Assembly: GCF_019351435.1 (NCBI RefSeq) | Contig: NZ_JAHWYN010000009.1 | Location: forward strand, 62,001-126,000 | Direction: 5' to 3' | Length of the DNA: 64,000 nucleotides | Source of the DNA: Flavobacterium taihuense | GTDB taxonomy: Bacteria > Bacteroidota > Bacteroidia > Flavobacteriales > Flavobacteriaceae | In this document: in pieces, positions 54,500 to 62,579 of the stretch | Numbering within the stretch: position 1 is the first letter of the stretch | How the letters are laid out: each line of letters begins with the position of its first letter | The notes under the pieces: generated by a model | What the model was told of the DNA's origin: nothing | Database searches by the model: none | Seen by the model: only the letters and a program-made list of their open reading frames with translations | Made by a program: the position numbers and the translations under genes

Positions 54500-54823
54500 C
54501 TACTTCCCTAAAAGCATAATTTCGCTAACAACCACTTCGGTGATATAGCGTTTTTCACCATTTTTATCGTCGTAGCTTCTGTGGGTTAGCTTTCCGTCTA
54601 TGGCAATTTGTTTTCCTTTGGTCACGAATTTCTCGATAATCTCGGCTGTTTTTCCCCACGCAACAATAGTGTGCCATTCGGTTTGGTCTACTCGTTCTCC
54701 TTTGTCGTTTTTGTAACTGTCATTAGTGGCGATAGTCAAATTAGCTAATTTTTTTCCTCCTTCAAACGATTTGATGATTGGGTCATTTCCTGCGTTTCCG
54801 ATTAATTGTACTCTGTTTTTCAT
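54500..54823 (-). CDS. ssb: Short single-stranded DNA-binding protein
   Basis: 107 residues: just the OB-fold (MKNRVQLIGNAGNDPIIKSF; LTIATNDSYKNDKGERVDQT; EWHTIVAWGKTAEIIEKFVT; KGKQIAIDGKLTHRSYDDKN). The protein stops at VVSEIMLLGK, so the acidic C-terminal tail (D-D-x-P-F) that recruits partner proteins is missing. It may be a paralogue with a reduced role, or the normal short form in this group. Nothing downstream (54251-54499) is clearly coding. Confidence 0.9.
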   Translation of the reverse strand: MKNRVQLIGNAGNDPIIKSFEGGKKLANLTIATNDSYKNDKGERVDQTEWHTIVAWGKTAEIIEKFVTKGKQIAIDGKLTHRSYDDKNGEKRYITEVVVSEIMLLGK

Positions 54824-54972
54824 GGCGTGTAAAATTTAAATGTTAGTGTGTATATGATTATTATTGAAATTGACATTGCACTGTTTCATTTCGACAGGGC
54901 AAAGATGCGATGGCTTGCAAAAATTATTCGGTTGCTAACTACTTACTTTCGGTTGTAATTACTTGTAACCGT

Positions 54973-55001
54973 TTGTAAATGGATAAATTTTACTATATTT
55001 G
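54973..55001 (+). promoter_or_regulatory. Full -33/-7 promoter for GNAT-nitrilase gene
   Basis: TTG (54973-54975), 18-bp spacer, TATATTTG (54994-55001). Transcription from about 55008 gives a leader of roughly 190 nt that contains the structured element at 55045-55152. Confidence 0.65.
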
Positions 55002-55044
55002 AAATATAACATGGCATAAAAAAGCAGAATTAGCCTTGATTTAT

Positions 55045-55152
55045 TTGCCAGTTCGCAACGCTCACGCGAGCCGATATCCTCATAACGGACTGAAGAGAGA
55101 AAGCGATAGCAGGAACCCATACCTACGAGGAAAGCCTAAGGATTGGCTCTAA
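55045..55152 (+). repeat. Leader element related to the box-hairpin-box family, copy D
   Basis: GAGCCGATATCCTC near the left end can pair with the right-end GGATTGGCTC and CTACGAGG, closing a multi-stem structure. The right half (GGACTGAAG ... AGCGATAGCAGGAACCCA ... AAAGCCTAAGGATTGGCTC) matches the right half of copy C (56888-56943) in order and spacing. Both end about 40-48 nt before a start codon. Confidence 0.6.
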
Positions 55153-55197
55153 AAAAGTATTTTAAATTAATTACTCACCATAAATTCTCTCATTATT

Positions 55198-56727
55198 ATG
55201 CAGGCCAAAATAAAAAAAGTAGAATTGCGGAACTTAGCTTTTGAGGATTACAAACAACTCAAAAACTCGATGGTGGAATCGTATCCAGAAATGGCTGATT
55301 CTTATTGGCGTGCTAATGATATTGAACGGCTCTTGGGTATTTTTCCCGAAGGTCAATTGGTTATTTTAGTGGACGGAAAAGTGGTGGGTTCCGCTCTGTC
55401 TTTGATTGTAGCCGAAAAATTGGTCGATAAAAAACACAATTACTCACAGATAATTGGTGATTATTCGTTTTCGACACACAATCCACAAGGGGAAATATTG
55501 TATGGTATCGATGTTTTTATCCACCCCAATTATCGTGGGTTGCGTTTGGGCAGGCGTTTGTACGATGCCCGAAAAGAATTGTGTGAACAGTTGAACCTTA
55601 AGGCGATTGTTTTTGCGGGACGAATTCCGAGTTACGGTCAATACTCCAATAAACTGACGCCCACAAAATACATTGAGAAAGTAAAAAGTAAACAATTGCA
55701 CGATCCAGTGCTATCGTTTCAGTTGAGTAATGATTTTCACGTATTGCGAATCATGAAAAATTATTTGGCTGGTGACGAAGATTCGAAGGAATTTGCAGTC
55801 TTGCTGGAATGGAACAATATCTATTTTGACGAAAGTCCAAGATTAATAAATACTGAAAAAAATGTTATTCGGCTAGGCCTAATTCAGTGGCAAATGCGAT
55901 CACTTGGCAATCTTGAGGCATTATTCGAGCAATCAGAATTTTTTATTGATGTAGTTTCGGGCTACACTTGTGATTTTGCTGTTTTTCCAGAATTGTTCAT
56001 CGCTCCTTTAATGGCCGATTATAATCATTTGACCGAAGCTGAAGCGATTCGTGAATTAGCGAAACATTCTGAACCTATCCGAAAACGGTTTCAGGAATTG
56101 GCCATTTCGTATAATATCAATATCATTTCGGGCAGTATGCCGTACCTGGAAAATGGCAATTTATACAATGTGGGGTTTCTATGCAAGAGAGATGGAACAT
56201 CGGAGATGTATACCAAAATTCACGTCACACCAAACGAAGTACAGCATTGGGGCATGAAAGGCGGGTCTGAAATCAAAACTTTTGACACCGATTGTGGTAA
56301 AATTGGAATTATGATTTGTTATGATGTGGAGTTTCCCGAAGTTTCGCGAATTATGGCCGATGAGGGAATGAATATTCTTTTTGTTCCTTTCCTGACCGAT
56401 ACTCAAAACGCCTACATTAGAGTAAAACATTGTGCTCAAGCCCGAGCGATAGAAAACGAATGTTATGTTGCCATTGCGGGTTGTGTGGGGAATTTGCCTA
56501 AAGTAAATAATATGGATATTCAGTATGCACAAACGGCGGTTTTTACACCTTCGGATTTTGCATTTCCTAGTAATGGTATCAAAGCCGAAGCTACTCCAAA
56601 TACTGAAATGACTTTGATTGTTGATGTCGATTTACGATTGCTAAAAGAATTGCACGAACATGGAAGCGTGCGCATCCTGAAAGACAGAAGAACCGATTTA
56701 TATCAAATAAAAAAGATTGAGAATTGA
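55198..56727 (+). CDS. GNAT acetyltransferase fused to a nitrilase-family amidohydrolase
   Basis: 509 residues. N-terminal GNAT domain (about 1-185; VELRNLAFEDYKQLKNSMVE, GIDVFIHPNYRGLRLGRRLY with the acetyl-CoA R-x-x-R-x-G/A-type loop). C-terminal nitrilase domain (about 220-500) with the catalytic triad visible: Glu in AVFPELFIAP, Lys in YTKIHVTPNE, and Cys in IMICYDVEFPE. Fusions of this layout form a known family of unknown substrate. A long structured leader precedes it. Confidence 0.92.
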   Translation: MQAKIKKVELRNLAFEDYKQLKNSMVESYPEMADSYWRANDIERLLGIFPEGQLVILVDGKVVGSALSLIVAEKLVDKKHNYSQIIGDYSFSTHNPQGEILYGIDVFIHPNYRGLRLGRRLYDARKELCEQLNLKAIVFAGRIPSYGQYSNKLTPTKYIEKVKSKQLHDPVLSFQLSNDFHVLRIMKNYLAGDEDSKEFAVLLEWNNIYFDESPRLINTEKNVIRLGLIQWQMRSLGNLEALFEQSEFFIDVVSGYTCDFAVFPELFIAPLMADYNHLTEAEAIRELAKHSEPIRKRFQELAISYNINIISGSMPYLENGNLYNVGFLCKRDGTSEMYTKIHVTPNEVQHWGMKGGSEIKTFDTDCGKIGIMICYDVEFPEVSRIMADEGMNILFVPFLTDTQNAYIRVKHCAQARAIENECYVAIAGCVGNLPKVNNMDIQYAQTAVFTPSDFAFPSNGIKAEATPNTEMTLIVDVDLRLLKELHEHGSVRILKDRRTDLYQIKKIEN

Positions 56728-56772
56728 GGCAAATTGGACACGGATGGCACGGATTCTACATAGATAAATTAG

Positions 56773-56798
56773 CCACTCCCAATAGCTATCGGGAATGG
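56773..56798. repeat. 26-bp imperfect palindrome
   Basis: CCACTCCCAATAGCTATCGGGAATGG reads the same on both strands except two mismatch pairs. Its core CCCRATAGCTATYGGG matches the palindrome at 9999-10016. It lies between the GNAT-nitrilase gene and copy C. Confidence 0.7.
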
Positions 56799-56847
56799 CC
56801 AATTATACAAGGGATGGAAAAACAAAGCCAAAACCATAAATCCTAAC

Positions 56848-56943
56848 TAGCCCTGATGGAAGGGAAAATCCCACGCTTTTGGGCGTGGATTGGAATGAGA
56901 GCAGGAACCAATACCCAAAAATAAAGCCTAATGATTGGCTCCT
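56848..56943 (+). repeat. Box-hairpin-box dispersed repeat, copy C
   Basis: Box 1 TAGCCCTGATGGAAGGG, a GC-rich stem CCACGC/GCGTGG with loop TTTTGG (56871-56888), then box 2 GATTGGAATGAGAGCAGGAA, followed by the tail AAAGCCTAATGATTGGCTCC shared with copy D. Ends 40 nt before the zinc-ribbon gene's ATG. Confidence 0.75.
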
Positions 56944-56982
56944 AAAAAAATGAAATAACGTTGAACATAAAACGATAGTATT

Positions 56983-57330
56983 ATGAAAACCTGCCTTGAA
57001 TGTGGAGATCCCATTGTAGGTCGTGAAGACAAGAAATTCTGCAGCGATGGTTGCCGAAATGCCTACAACAACAAAATAAATAAAGATAGTACGAATTATA
57101 TGCGCAATATCAACAACAAATTGCGCAAAAATTACCGAATTTTGTCGGAACTTAATCTGGAGGGCAAATCGAAAACGACTCGAGCCAAGCTGATGAGCAA
57201 GGGTTTTGATTTTGAGTTTTTTACTAATGTTCTCCATACTAAATCGGGGAATACCTACTATTTCCTGTATGATCAAGGCTACATGGTTTTGGACAATGAT
57301 TATTATATGCTCGTTAAAAAAGATATTTAA
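56983..57330 (+). CDS. Zinc-ribbon protein of unknown function
   Basis: 115 residues. CLECGDPIVGREDKKFCSDG with C at 4, 7 and 19, and then C23, form a C-x2-C...C-x3-C knuckle. The rest (NNKLRKNYRILSELNLEGKS; FEFFTNVLHTKSGNTYYFLY) is helical then beta-rich. Seems cytosolic. A minus-strand ORF over the same DNA is a shadow. The M28 peptidase gene follows after 11 bp. Confidence 0.75.
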   Translation: MKTCLECGDPIVGREDKKFCSDGCRNAYNNKINKDSTNYMRNINNKLRKNYRILSELNLEGKSKTTRAKLMSKGFDFEFFTNVLHTKSGNTYYFLYDQGYMVLDNDYYMLVKKDI

Positions 57331-57341
57331 AACCTCAAATA

Positions 57342-59735
57342 ATGAAAAAGAACTATTCTTCTATTATAAGTGTTGTCATCATCCTTGGGATTTTGGGATT
57401 TTTATTTGCGTCCTTAATGCCTTCGTGGTCGGTTAATGAAGACAAAAAAGTCACAGAGTTTTCGACTAGCAGAGCATTGGAACATATTAATGCGATTGCG
57501 AAACAACCGCATTATGTCGGCACGAAAAACCACGAAGTTGTGGCTAATTATATCATCAATGAATTGCAAAAACTGGGGTTGGAAACAACGGTTCAGGAAG
57601 GTTTTACCCTGAGTGATTGGGGGAATTTGGTCAAATCAAAAAACATAATGTGCCGCATCGAAGGGACTAAGAACACCAAAGCATTGCTTCTGCTCTCGCA
57701 TTATGACAGCGCACCACATTCGGTTTCGCATGGGGCAAGTGACGATGCATCGGGTGTAGCTACAATTTTAGAAGGTGTTCGTGCCTTTTTGAATGCAAAG
57801 ACCAAGCACCAAAACGACATCATTATACTATTTACTGATGCCGAGGAATTGGGTTTGAATGGCGCTGCACTTTTTGTTACTGAACATCAGTGGGCCAAAG
57901 AAGTGGGTTTGGTGTTGAATTTTGAGGCACGAGGTTCATCGGGACCAAGTTATATGTTGATGGAAACCAACAAAGGAAATGCGGGCCTAGTTAAGGAATT
58001 TGCCAAAGCGGGCGCTACGTATCCGGTTTCGAATTCCTTGATGTATAGCATTTACAAAATGTTACCAAATGATACCGACTTAACGGTTTTTAGGGAGCAA
58101 GGCAATATTCAAGGATTTAATTTTGCTTTTATAGACGGCCATTTCAATTATCATACCCAACAAGATGATGTGGCCCATTTGGACAAAAGCACTTTGAAAC
58201 ACCAAGGCTCTTATTTGATGCCGTTGCTGAATTATTTCTCAAATGCCGATTTAAATGCTACAGCTTCGACAACAGATGATGTTTATTTTACAATTCCTTT
58301 TACTTTCATCAGTTATCCTTTTGATTGGGTAGTACCAATGACATTAATTGCGGCTGGTTTATTAATTATTTTGGTTTTTCTGGGCAAAGCCAAAAGAATG
58401 CTGAAGTTGAACGAAATTATGAAAGGGTTTTTCCCTTTTTTGGGTGCTTTGATTTTCACGGGCTTGATAACCTATTACGGCTGGAAAGGGTTGTTGTGGT
58501 TGAATCCGCAATACAATGATTTGCTCATTGGCTTTACGTATAACGGGCACGATTACATAGCCGCTTTTGTATTGCTGAGCCTTTCGATTTGTTTTTTCTT
58601 TTACCAAATAGCCTCCAAGCCAAAAGTAACGATGAACCATTACGTGATTCCACTACTATTTTGGATTGTGCTAAATGGATTTCTGGCCAACAGTTTGCGT
58701 GGTGCAGGATTCCTGATTATTCCGGTCTATTTTGGACTGATTGCCTTTGCAGTTTTTGTGTTTAGCCAAAGATCCAATTGGATTGTAAACCTCATTTGTG
58801 GAATTCCAGCGTTGCTGATTATTGCTCCGTTTATTCAAATGTTCCCAATAGGTTTGGGATTGAAAGTGCTGTTTGGAAGTGCCATTTTGACTGTTTTAGC
58901 ATTTACCATATTGCTTCCAATTTTTGGGGCTTTTACCAAAAAAGGAGCTTGGTCATTCTTTTTCTTTTTAACGGCTATTACCTTTTTAGGCAAAGCACAA
59001 TACCATTCGGGTTACGAATTAGGCGAAGCCAAATCCAACAGTTTGGTATATCTCTACAATGCTGATAACAACAGGACTTATTGGCTTACTTACGACACCA
59101 ATCTCGATTCTTGGACGAAAGGGTATCTGGGTGAAAAACCAAAAGGAGCAAAAATATTCAATGATTTGAAGCTGTTTAGCAAATACAATTCGGAGTTCAC
59201 CTATGCCGCAGAAGCACCAAACAAAGGAATTGCTAAACCAACAATTACTTTTATTCAAGACAGTGTGGTAGGATTCAAAAGATATTTGAAAATACAAATC
59301 ACCCCAAACCGAAAGGTCAATCGCTATGATATTTTTGCCAACCAAATTATGACATTTTTCAATTTCAAAGCGAATGGAGTAACAACTTTGGGTCAAAAAG
59401 GAACGGAATTGGAACGAAACGGCAAAAAACTGCTGAGTTATTATGTGGTCAATAACGAACCGCTTGTTTTACAATTTACCATAAACAGAGCAACTGTCCT
59501 TGATATGGATGTTATGGAAAGTTCGTTTGATTTGATGGTTAATCCATTATTCGCGATGACTCCAAGAGAAGACTGGATGATCCCAACTCCTTTTGTTTTA
59601 AATGATGCAATAATCATTACCCAAAAATTAAGACGAACTCCAAAAGTGGTTGCTCCTCTTTTGAAGACTAGACTAATAAAACCAGAAGTGATGGATAGTT
59701 TGAAAATAATCAAGGATAGTTTACGAATAAAGTAA
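57342..59735 (+). CDS. M28-family peptidase with membrane domain
   Basis: 797 residues. N-terminal membrane helix (about 7-28) and the M28 aminopeptidase domain (about 40-330): LLSHYDSAPHSVSHGASDDA has the first zinc His and bridging Asp, LFTDAEELGLNGAALF the catalytic Glu pair, and YHTQQDDVAHLD the last His. Six or more membrane helices follow (about 325-560), then a soluble C-terminal domain (590-797) of beta character. Resembles Fxna-like/M28 membrane aminopeptidases. Processes peptides on the outer side of the inner membrane. Confidence 0.9.
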   Translation: MKKNYSSIISVVIILGILGFLFASLMPSWSVNEDKKVTEFSTSRALEHINAIAKQPHYVGTKNHEVVANYIINELQKLGLETTVQEGFTLSDWGNLVKSKNIMCRIEGTKNTKALLLLSHYDSAPHSVSHGASDDASGVATILEGVRAFLNAKTKHQNDIIILFTDAEELGLNGAALFVTEHQWAKEVGLVLNFEARGSSGPSYMLMETNKGNAGLVKEFAKAGATYPVSNSLMYSIYKMLPNDTDLTVFREQGNIQGFNFAFIDGHFNYHTQQDDVAHLDKSTLKHQGSYLMPLLNYFSNADLNATASTTDDVYFTIPFTFISYPFDWVVPMTLIAAGLLIILVFLGKAKRMLKLNEIMKGFFPFLGALIFTGLITYYGWKGLLWLNPQYNDLLIGFTYNGHDYIAAFVLLSLSICFFFYQIASKPKVTMNHYVIPLLFWIVLNGFLANSLRGAGFLIIPVYFGLIAFAVFVFSQRSNWIVNLICGIPALLIIAPFIQMFPIGLGLKVLFGSAILTVLAFTILLPIFGAFTKKGAWSFFFFLTAITFLGKAQYHSGYELGEAKSNSLVYLYNADNNRTYWLTYDTNLDSWTKGYLGEKPKGAKIFNDLKLFSKYNSEFTYAAEAPNKGIAKPTITFIQDSVVGFKRYLKIQITPNRKVNRYDIFANQIMTFFNFKANGVTTLGQKGTELERNGKKLLSYYVVNNEPLVLQFTINRATVLDMDVMESSFDLMVNPLFAMTPREDWMIPTPFVLNDAIIITQKLRRTPKVVAPLLKTRLIKPEVMDSLKIIKDSLRIK

Positions 59736-59772
59736 ATTTAAAAGCAGTGTCTCAGAGATAGACAAAGAAAAA

Positions 59773-59818
59773 ACACAGAGATATGCCAAAGAAAAAAAAC
59801 CTTTGGTTATCTCTGTTT
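59773..59818. repeat. Intergenic hairpin downstream of M28 gene
   Basis: ACACAGAGATATGCCAAAG (59773-59791) pairs, with mismatches, with CTTTGGTTATCTCTGTTT (59801-59818). It is followed by CTTTGTGTCACTTTGC, similar to the right end of the element at 32985-33080. Confidence 0.5.
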
Positions 59819-59854
59819 TAACTTTGTGTCACTTTGCAAAAAAACTTTCTTCTT

Positions 59855-60250
59855 TTAACATGCACACTCAAATTTCTCACCATCTTTTTTCCCTTGAGTT
59901 CCGTTGGTTGCGTAACCGTCAAATTTCCACCACTCGATTCCACCTATTAATTCCTTTACTCTAAATCCTAATTTGGTCATATTAAGAGCTCCTTTTGTTG
60001 AGGCATTACAGCCTATCCCATCGCAGTAGGTTACATACAAAACTTCTTTATCCAAATGACTGGTGGTTTCCAGACTCATTTCTCGATGCGGAATATTAAT
60101 CGCATTTGGAATATGTTCAGCCTCAAACCCAAAAGCTTTCCGGGCATCGAGAGCGATCACTTTTACTCCATTATTCAAGGCATCAAACAAATCGGACGGA
60201 TCCATTTCAAATGCCAACTTGTTTTCATAATGTTTTATTTGTTCTTCCAT
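59855..60250 (-). CDS. Rhodanese-like domain protein
   Basis: 131 residues from the ATG at 60250 (MEEQIKHYENKLAFEMDPSD). The longer frame starting at 60283 overlaps the -7 box (60281-60288) and is rejected. Rhodanese fold: VIALDARKAFGFEAEHIPNA and VLYVTYCDGIGCNASTKGAL with the active-site Cys in CDGIGCN. Two nearby Cys in the loop, plus the C-terminal FECAC, suggest sulfur relay or redox. Divergent from the LysR gene, a frequent sign of regulation by it. Confidence 0.85.
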   Translation of the reverse strand: MEEQIKHYENKLAFEMDPSDLFDALNNGVKVIALDARKAFGFEAEHIPNAINIPHREMSLETTSHLDKEVLYVTYCDGIGCNASTKGALNMTKLGFRVKELIGGIEWWKFDGYATNGTQGKKDGEKFECAC

Positions 60251-60280
60251 ATGTTTTGTTTTTAATGTTATTTGATTTTT

Positions 60281-60288
60281 CAAAATTA
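60281..60288 (-). promoter_or_regulatory. -7 box for rhodanese gene
   Basis: Minus strand TAATTTTG, 31 bp before the start at 60250. Confidence 0.5.
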
Positions 60289-60314
60289 GGTCAACTGCAT
60301 TTGGGATAAAAACG

Positions 60315-60345
60315 AAAAGAATTCATCCATTACATGAATTCTTTT
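60315..60345. promoter_or_regulatory. Candidate LysR operator: perfect 12-bp inverted repeat
   Basis: AAAAGAATTCAT (60315-60326), 7-bp spacer, ATGAATTCTTTT (60334-60345). It contains GAATTC in both arms and the T-N11-A-type spacing of LysR sites, and lies midway between the divergent rhodanese and LysR genes. Confidence 0.65.
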
Positions 60346-60396
60346 CATGCAAATCCAAGCATAAATTTTGTTCCTTTGTGAAAATAATTCTCAAAA

Positions 60397-61287
60397 ATGG
60401 AAATCAGACATTTAAGATTGATTAAAGCAATTGTCGAAGAAGGTAGCATTACAAAAGCGATAGGCAAACTACATTTGACACAATCTGCCTTAAGCCATCA
60501 ACTCAAAGAATCCGAATATCAACTTGGTACTAAGATTTTTTTGAGAACCAATAAAAAACTGATTCTGACTAAAGCAGGCGAGAAATTATATGAAGTTGCC
60601 AATGAGATTCTCGATAAACTTTCGGAAACAGAATTGCAAATCAAACAAATGGTTTTTGGGGAATTTGGAGAAATAAAAATCAGTACCGAATGTTTTTCAA
60701 GTTACCATTGGCTGCCTTCCGTTTTAAAGCAATTCCACCATTTGTATCCCAATGTTGAATTGAAAATCGTTACCGAGGCTACTCATTATCCGCTTCAAAA
60801 ACTATTGGATAATGTAATTGACATTGGAATAGTCAGTGACCAAATTAAAGATGACAGAATAAAATACCTAGAACTTTTTCAGGATGAAGTGGTCATGGCA
60901 GTTTCTGAAAATCACCCTTGGGCCAATAAAAAATATGTGATTGCCGAAGATTTTGCCAATGAGCATTTAATCATTCATTCACTACCGATGGAAACAGTTA
61001 CCATTCATCAAATGGTTTTGGCTCCCGCCAATATCACGCCTAAAAAAGTAACTCCATTACCTCTTACCGAGGCCTCTATCGAAATGGTTAAAGCCGATAT
61101 GGGTGTGATGTCAATGGCAAAATGGGCCTTGCAGCCTTATTTAAAAAATAGCCCCATCAAAGCCATAAAAATTGGCAAAAACGGACTGAAAAGAAAACAT
61201 TATATTGCTATTAGAGCTGAAAAGGAATATCCTGATTATTTTAACCATTTTATTGGCTTTTTACAAACCGAAATCAATTTGCAATGA
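60397..61287 (+). CDS. LysR-family transcriptional regulator
   Basis: 296 residues. N-terminal winged helix-turn-helix (residues 1-60; LRLIKAIVEEGSITKAIGKL, HLTQSALSHQLKESEYQLGT), then a periplasmic-binding-type effector domain (about 90-290; FGEIKISTECFSSYHWLPSV; VVMAVSENHPWANKKYVIAE; the sequence resembles MetR-type regulators). Probably autoregulated and controlling the divergent rhodanese gene through the inverted repeat at 60315-60345; inducer unknown. Starts a four-gene plus-strand unit. Confidence 0.92.
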   Translation: MEIRHLRLIKAIVEEGSITKAIGKLHLTQSALSHQLKESEYQLGTKIFLRTNKKLILTKAGEKLYEVANEILDKLSETELQIKQMVFGEFGEIKISTECFSSYHWLPSVLKQFHHLYPNVELKIVTEATHYPLQKLLDNVIDIGIVSDQIKDDRIKYLELFQDEVVMAVSENHPWANKKYVIAEDFANEHLIIHSLPMETVTIHQMVLAPANITPKKVTPLPLTEASIEMVKADMGVMSMAKWALQPYLKNSPIKAIKIGKNGLKRKHYIAIRAEKEYPDYFNHFIGFLQTEINLQ

Positions 61288-61733
61288 ACTATTTAATTCG
61301 AGATTGTCAACCAACAGATATAAATGACGTGGTTCAATTGTGCCAAAAACATGCTGAATATGAAAGAGCTGCTTTTAATCCGATAGGAAAAGAAGATGGA
61401 CTCAAAAAGGCCTTCTTTGATAAACAACCCAAATTGTTTTGTTTGGTTGTCGAGCTTGATAATAAAATCGTTGGCTACACCAGTTATACTTTTGATTTTT
61501 CCACTTGGGATGCTGCCACTTTTATGTATATGGATTGTTTGTTTCTTGAAGAAGAAACTCGTGGTTTTGGAATTGGTGAAGCTCTAATCGAAAAATTAAA
61601 ACAAATAGCAATAGAAAGAAAATGCAGTAACATACAATGGCATACGCCAAAATTCAACGGACGAGCAATTAAATTCTACCATCGCATTGGCGGAACTGGA
61701 AAAGAAAAAGTACGCTTTTTTCTTGATTTATAA
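61284..61733 (+). CDS. GNAT acetyltransferase
   Basis: 149 residues. Single GNAT domain: YLIRDCQPTDINDVVQLCQK, LFCLVVELDNKIVGYTSYTF, MYMDCLFLEEETRGFGIGEA with the acetyl-CoA loop (R-G-F-G-I-G-E-A), and WHTPKFNGRAIKFYHRIGG. Its ATG overlaps the LysR stop by 4 nt, so they are translationally coupled. The substrate is likely a small amine. Confidence 0.9.
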   Translation: MNYLIRDCQPTDINDVVQLCQKHAEYERAAFNPIGKEDGLKKAFFDKQPKLFCLVVELDNKIVGYTSYTFDFSTWDAATFMYMDCLFLEEETRGFGIGEALIEKLKQIAIERKCSNIQWHTPKFNGRAIKFYHRIGGTGKEKVRFFLDL

Positions 61734-62578
61734 TGGGTATCAAAAAACAAAAAATGAGACAAATAAGCATATTGGGTTGCGGTTGGTTGGGGTTGCCTTT
61801 GGCGAAAGCCTTATTAACAAATGGGTTTTCTGTAAAAGGTTCAACTACTACCGAAGACAAACTTCCCGTATTGAAAGCCTACGGAATTGATCCGTTTTTG
61901 ATAGCGCTTGATAGCAAAAGTAGTACTCCTACAATTGAAGTTTTCCTTAACGAAAGTAAAACGTTAGTTATCAATATTCCGCCACAATTAAGACGAAAAA
62001 AACATGATTCTTCAACTGTGAATGAAAAGGTCTTTGTAGAAAAAATAAAAACACTTATTCCATATATAGAAAAATCGACAATTGAGAACGTACTTTTTGT
62101 AAGTTCCACTTCGGTCTATGGTGAAACCAACGCAACAATAACAGAAGAAACCATTGCAAAACCCGATACCGAAAGTGGTAAACAATTGTTAGAAGGAGAA
62201 TCGCTTTTGCGAGACAATCCGCATTTCAAAACTACGATTCTGCGTTTTGGCGGACTCATTGGTGAAGACCGAAATCCAACCAAGTCTATGGCCGGGAAAA
62301 CAAATCTGGAAAATCCGGAAACTCCCATTAACTTCATTCACCAAGAGGATTGCATTGGGATTATCCTAAAAATATTACTTACGAATTCCTGGGACGAAAT
62401 CTACAATGGTGTCAGCCCTTTTCATCCCACAAGAGAAACTTATTATACACAAAAAGCAACCGAATTAGGCTTACCTTTGCCGCAATTTGACCATTGCGAG
62501 CCATCTGCTAAAAAACTAATTTTGAGCAGCAAAATAGAAAACGTTTTGGGTTATTCCTTTATTAAAACCAATTTATAA
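61733..62578 (+). CDS. NAD(P)-binding epimerase-like protein (SDR)
   Basis: 281 residues (or 274 from the ATG at 61754, MRQISILGCGWLGLPLAKAL). The N-terminal GCGWLG Rossmann motif, VLFVSSTSVYGETNATITEE (SDR active-site region with Ser/Tyr-Gly), and ILRFGGLIGEDRNPT fit the extended SDR family. The start overlaps the GNAT stop by 1 nt (TAATG). Sugar-nucleotide or polyol substrate is possible; none is fixed. Confidence 0.88.
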   Translation: MGIKKQKMRQISILGCGWLGLPLAKALLTNGFSVKGSTTTEDKLPVLKAYGIDPFLIALDSKSSTPTIEVFLNESKTLVINIPPQLRRKKHDSSTVNEKVFVEKIKTLIPYIEKSTIENVLFVSSTSVYGETNATITEETIAKPDTESGKQLLEGESLLRDNPHFKTTILRFGGLIGEDRNPTKSMAGKTNLENPETPINFIHQEDCIGIILKILLTNSWDEIYNGVSPFHPTRETYYTQKATELGLPLPQFDHCEPSAKKLILSSKIENVLGYSFIKTNL

Positions 62579-62579
62579 G

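Noticed and set aside
56803..57276. 157-aa minus-strand ORF opposite the zinc-ribbon gene
   Set aside because: Overlaps the plus-strand gene with intact Cys motif and its repeat-containing leader; a shadow frame.
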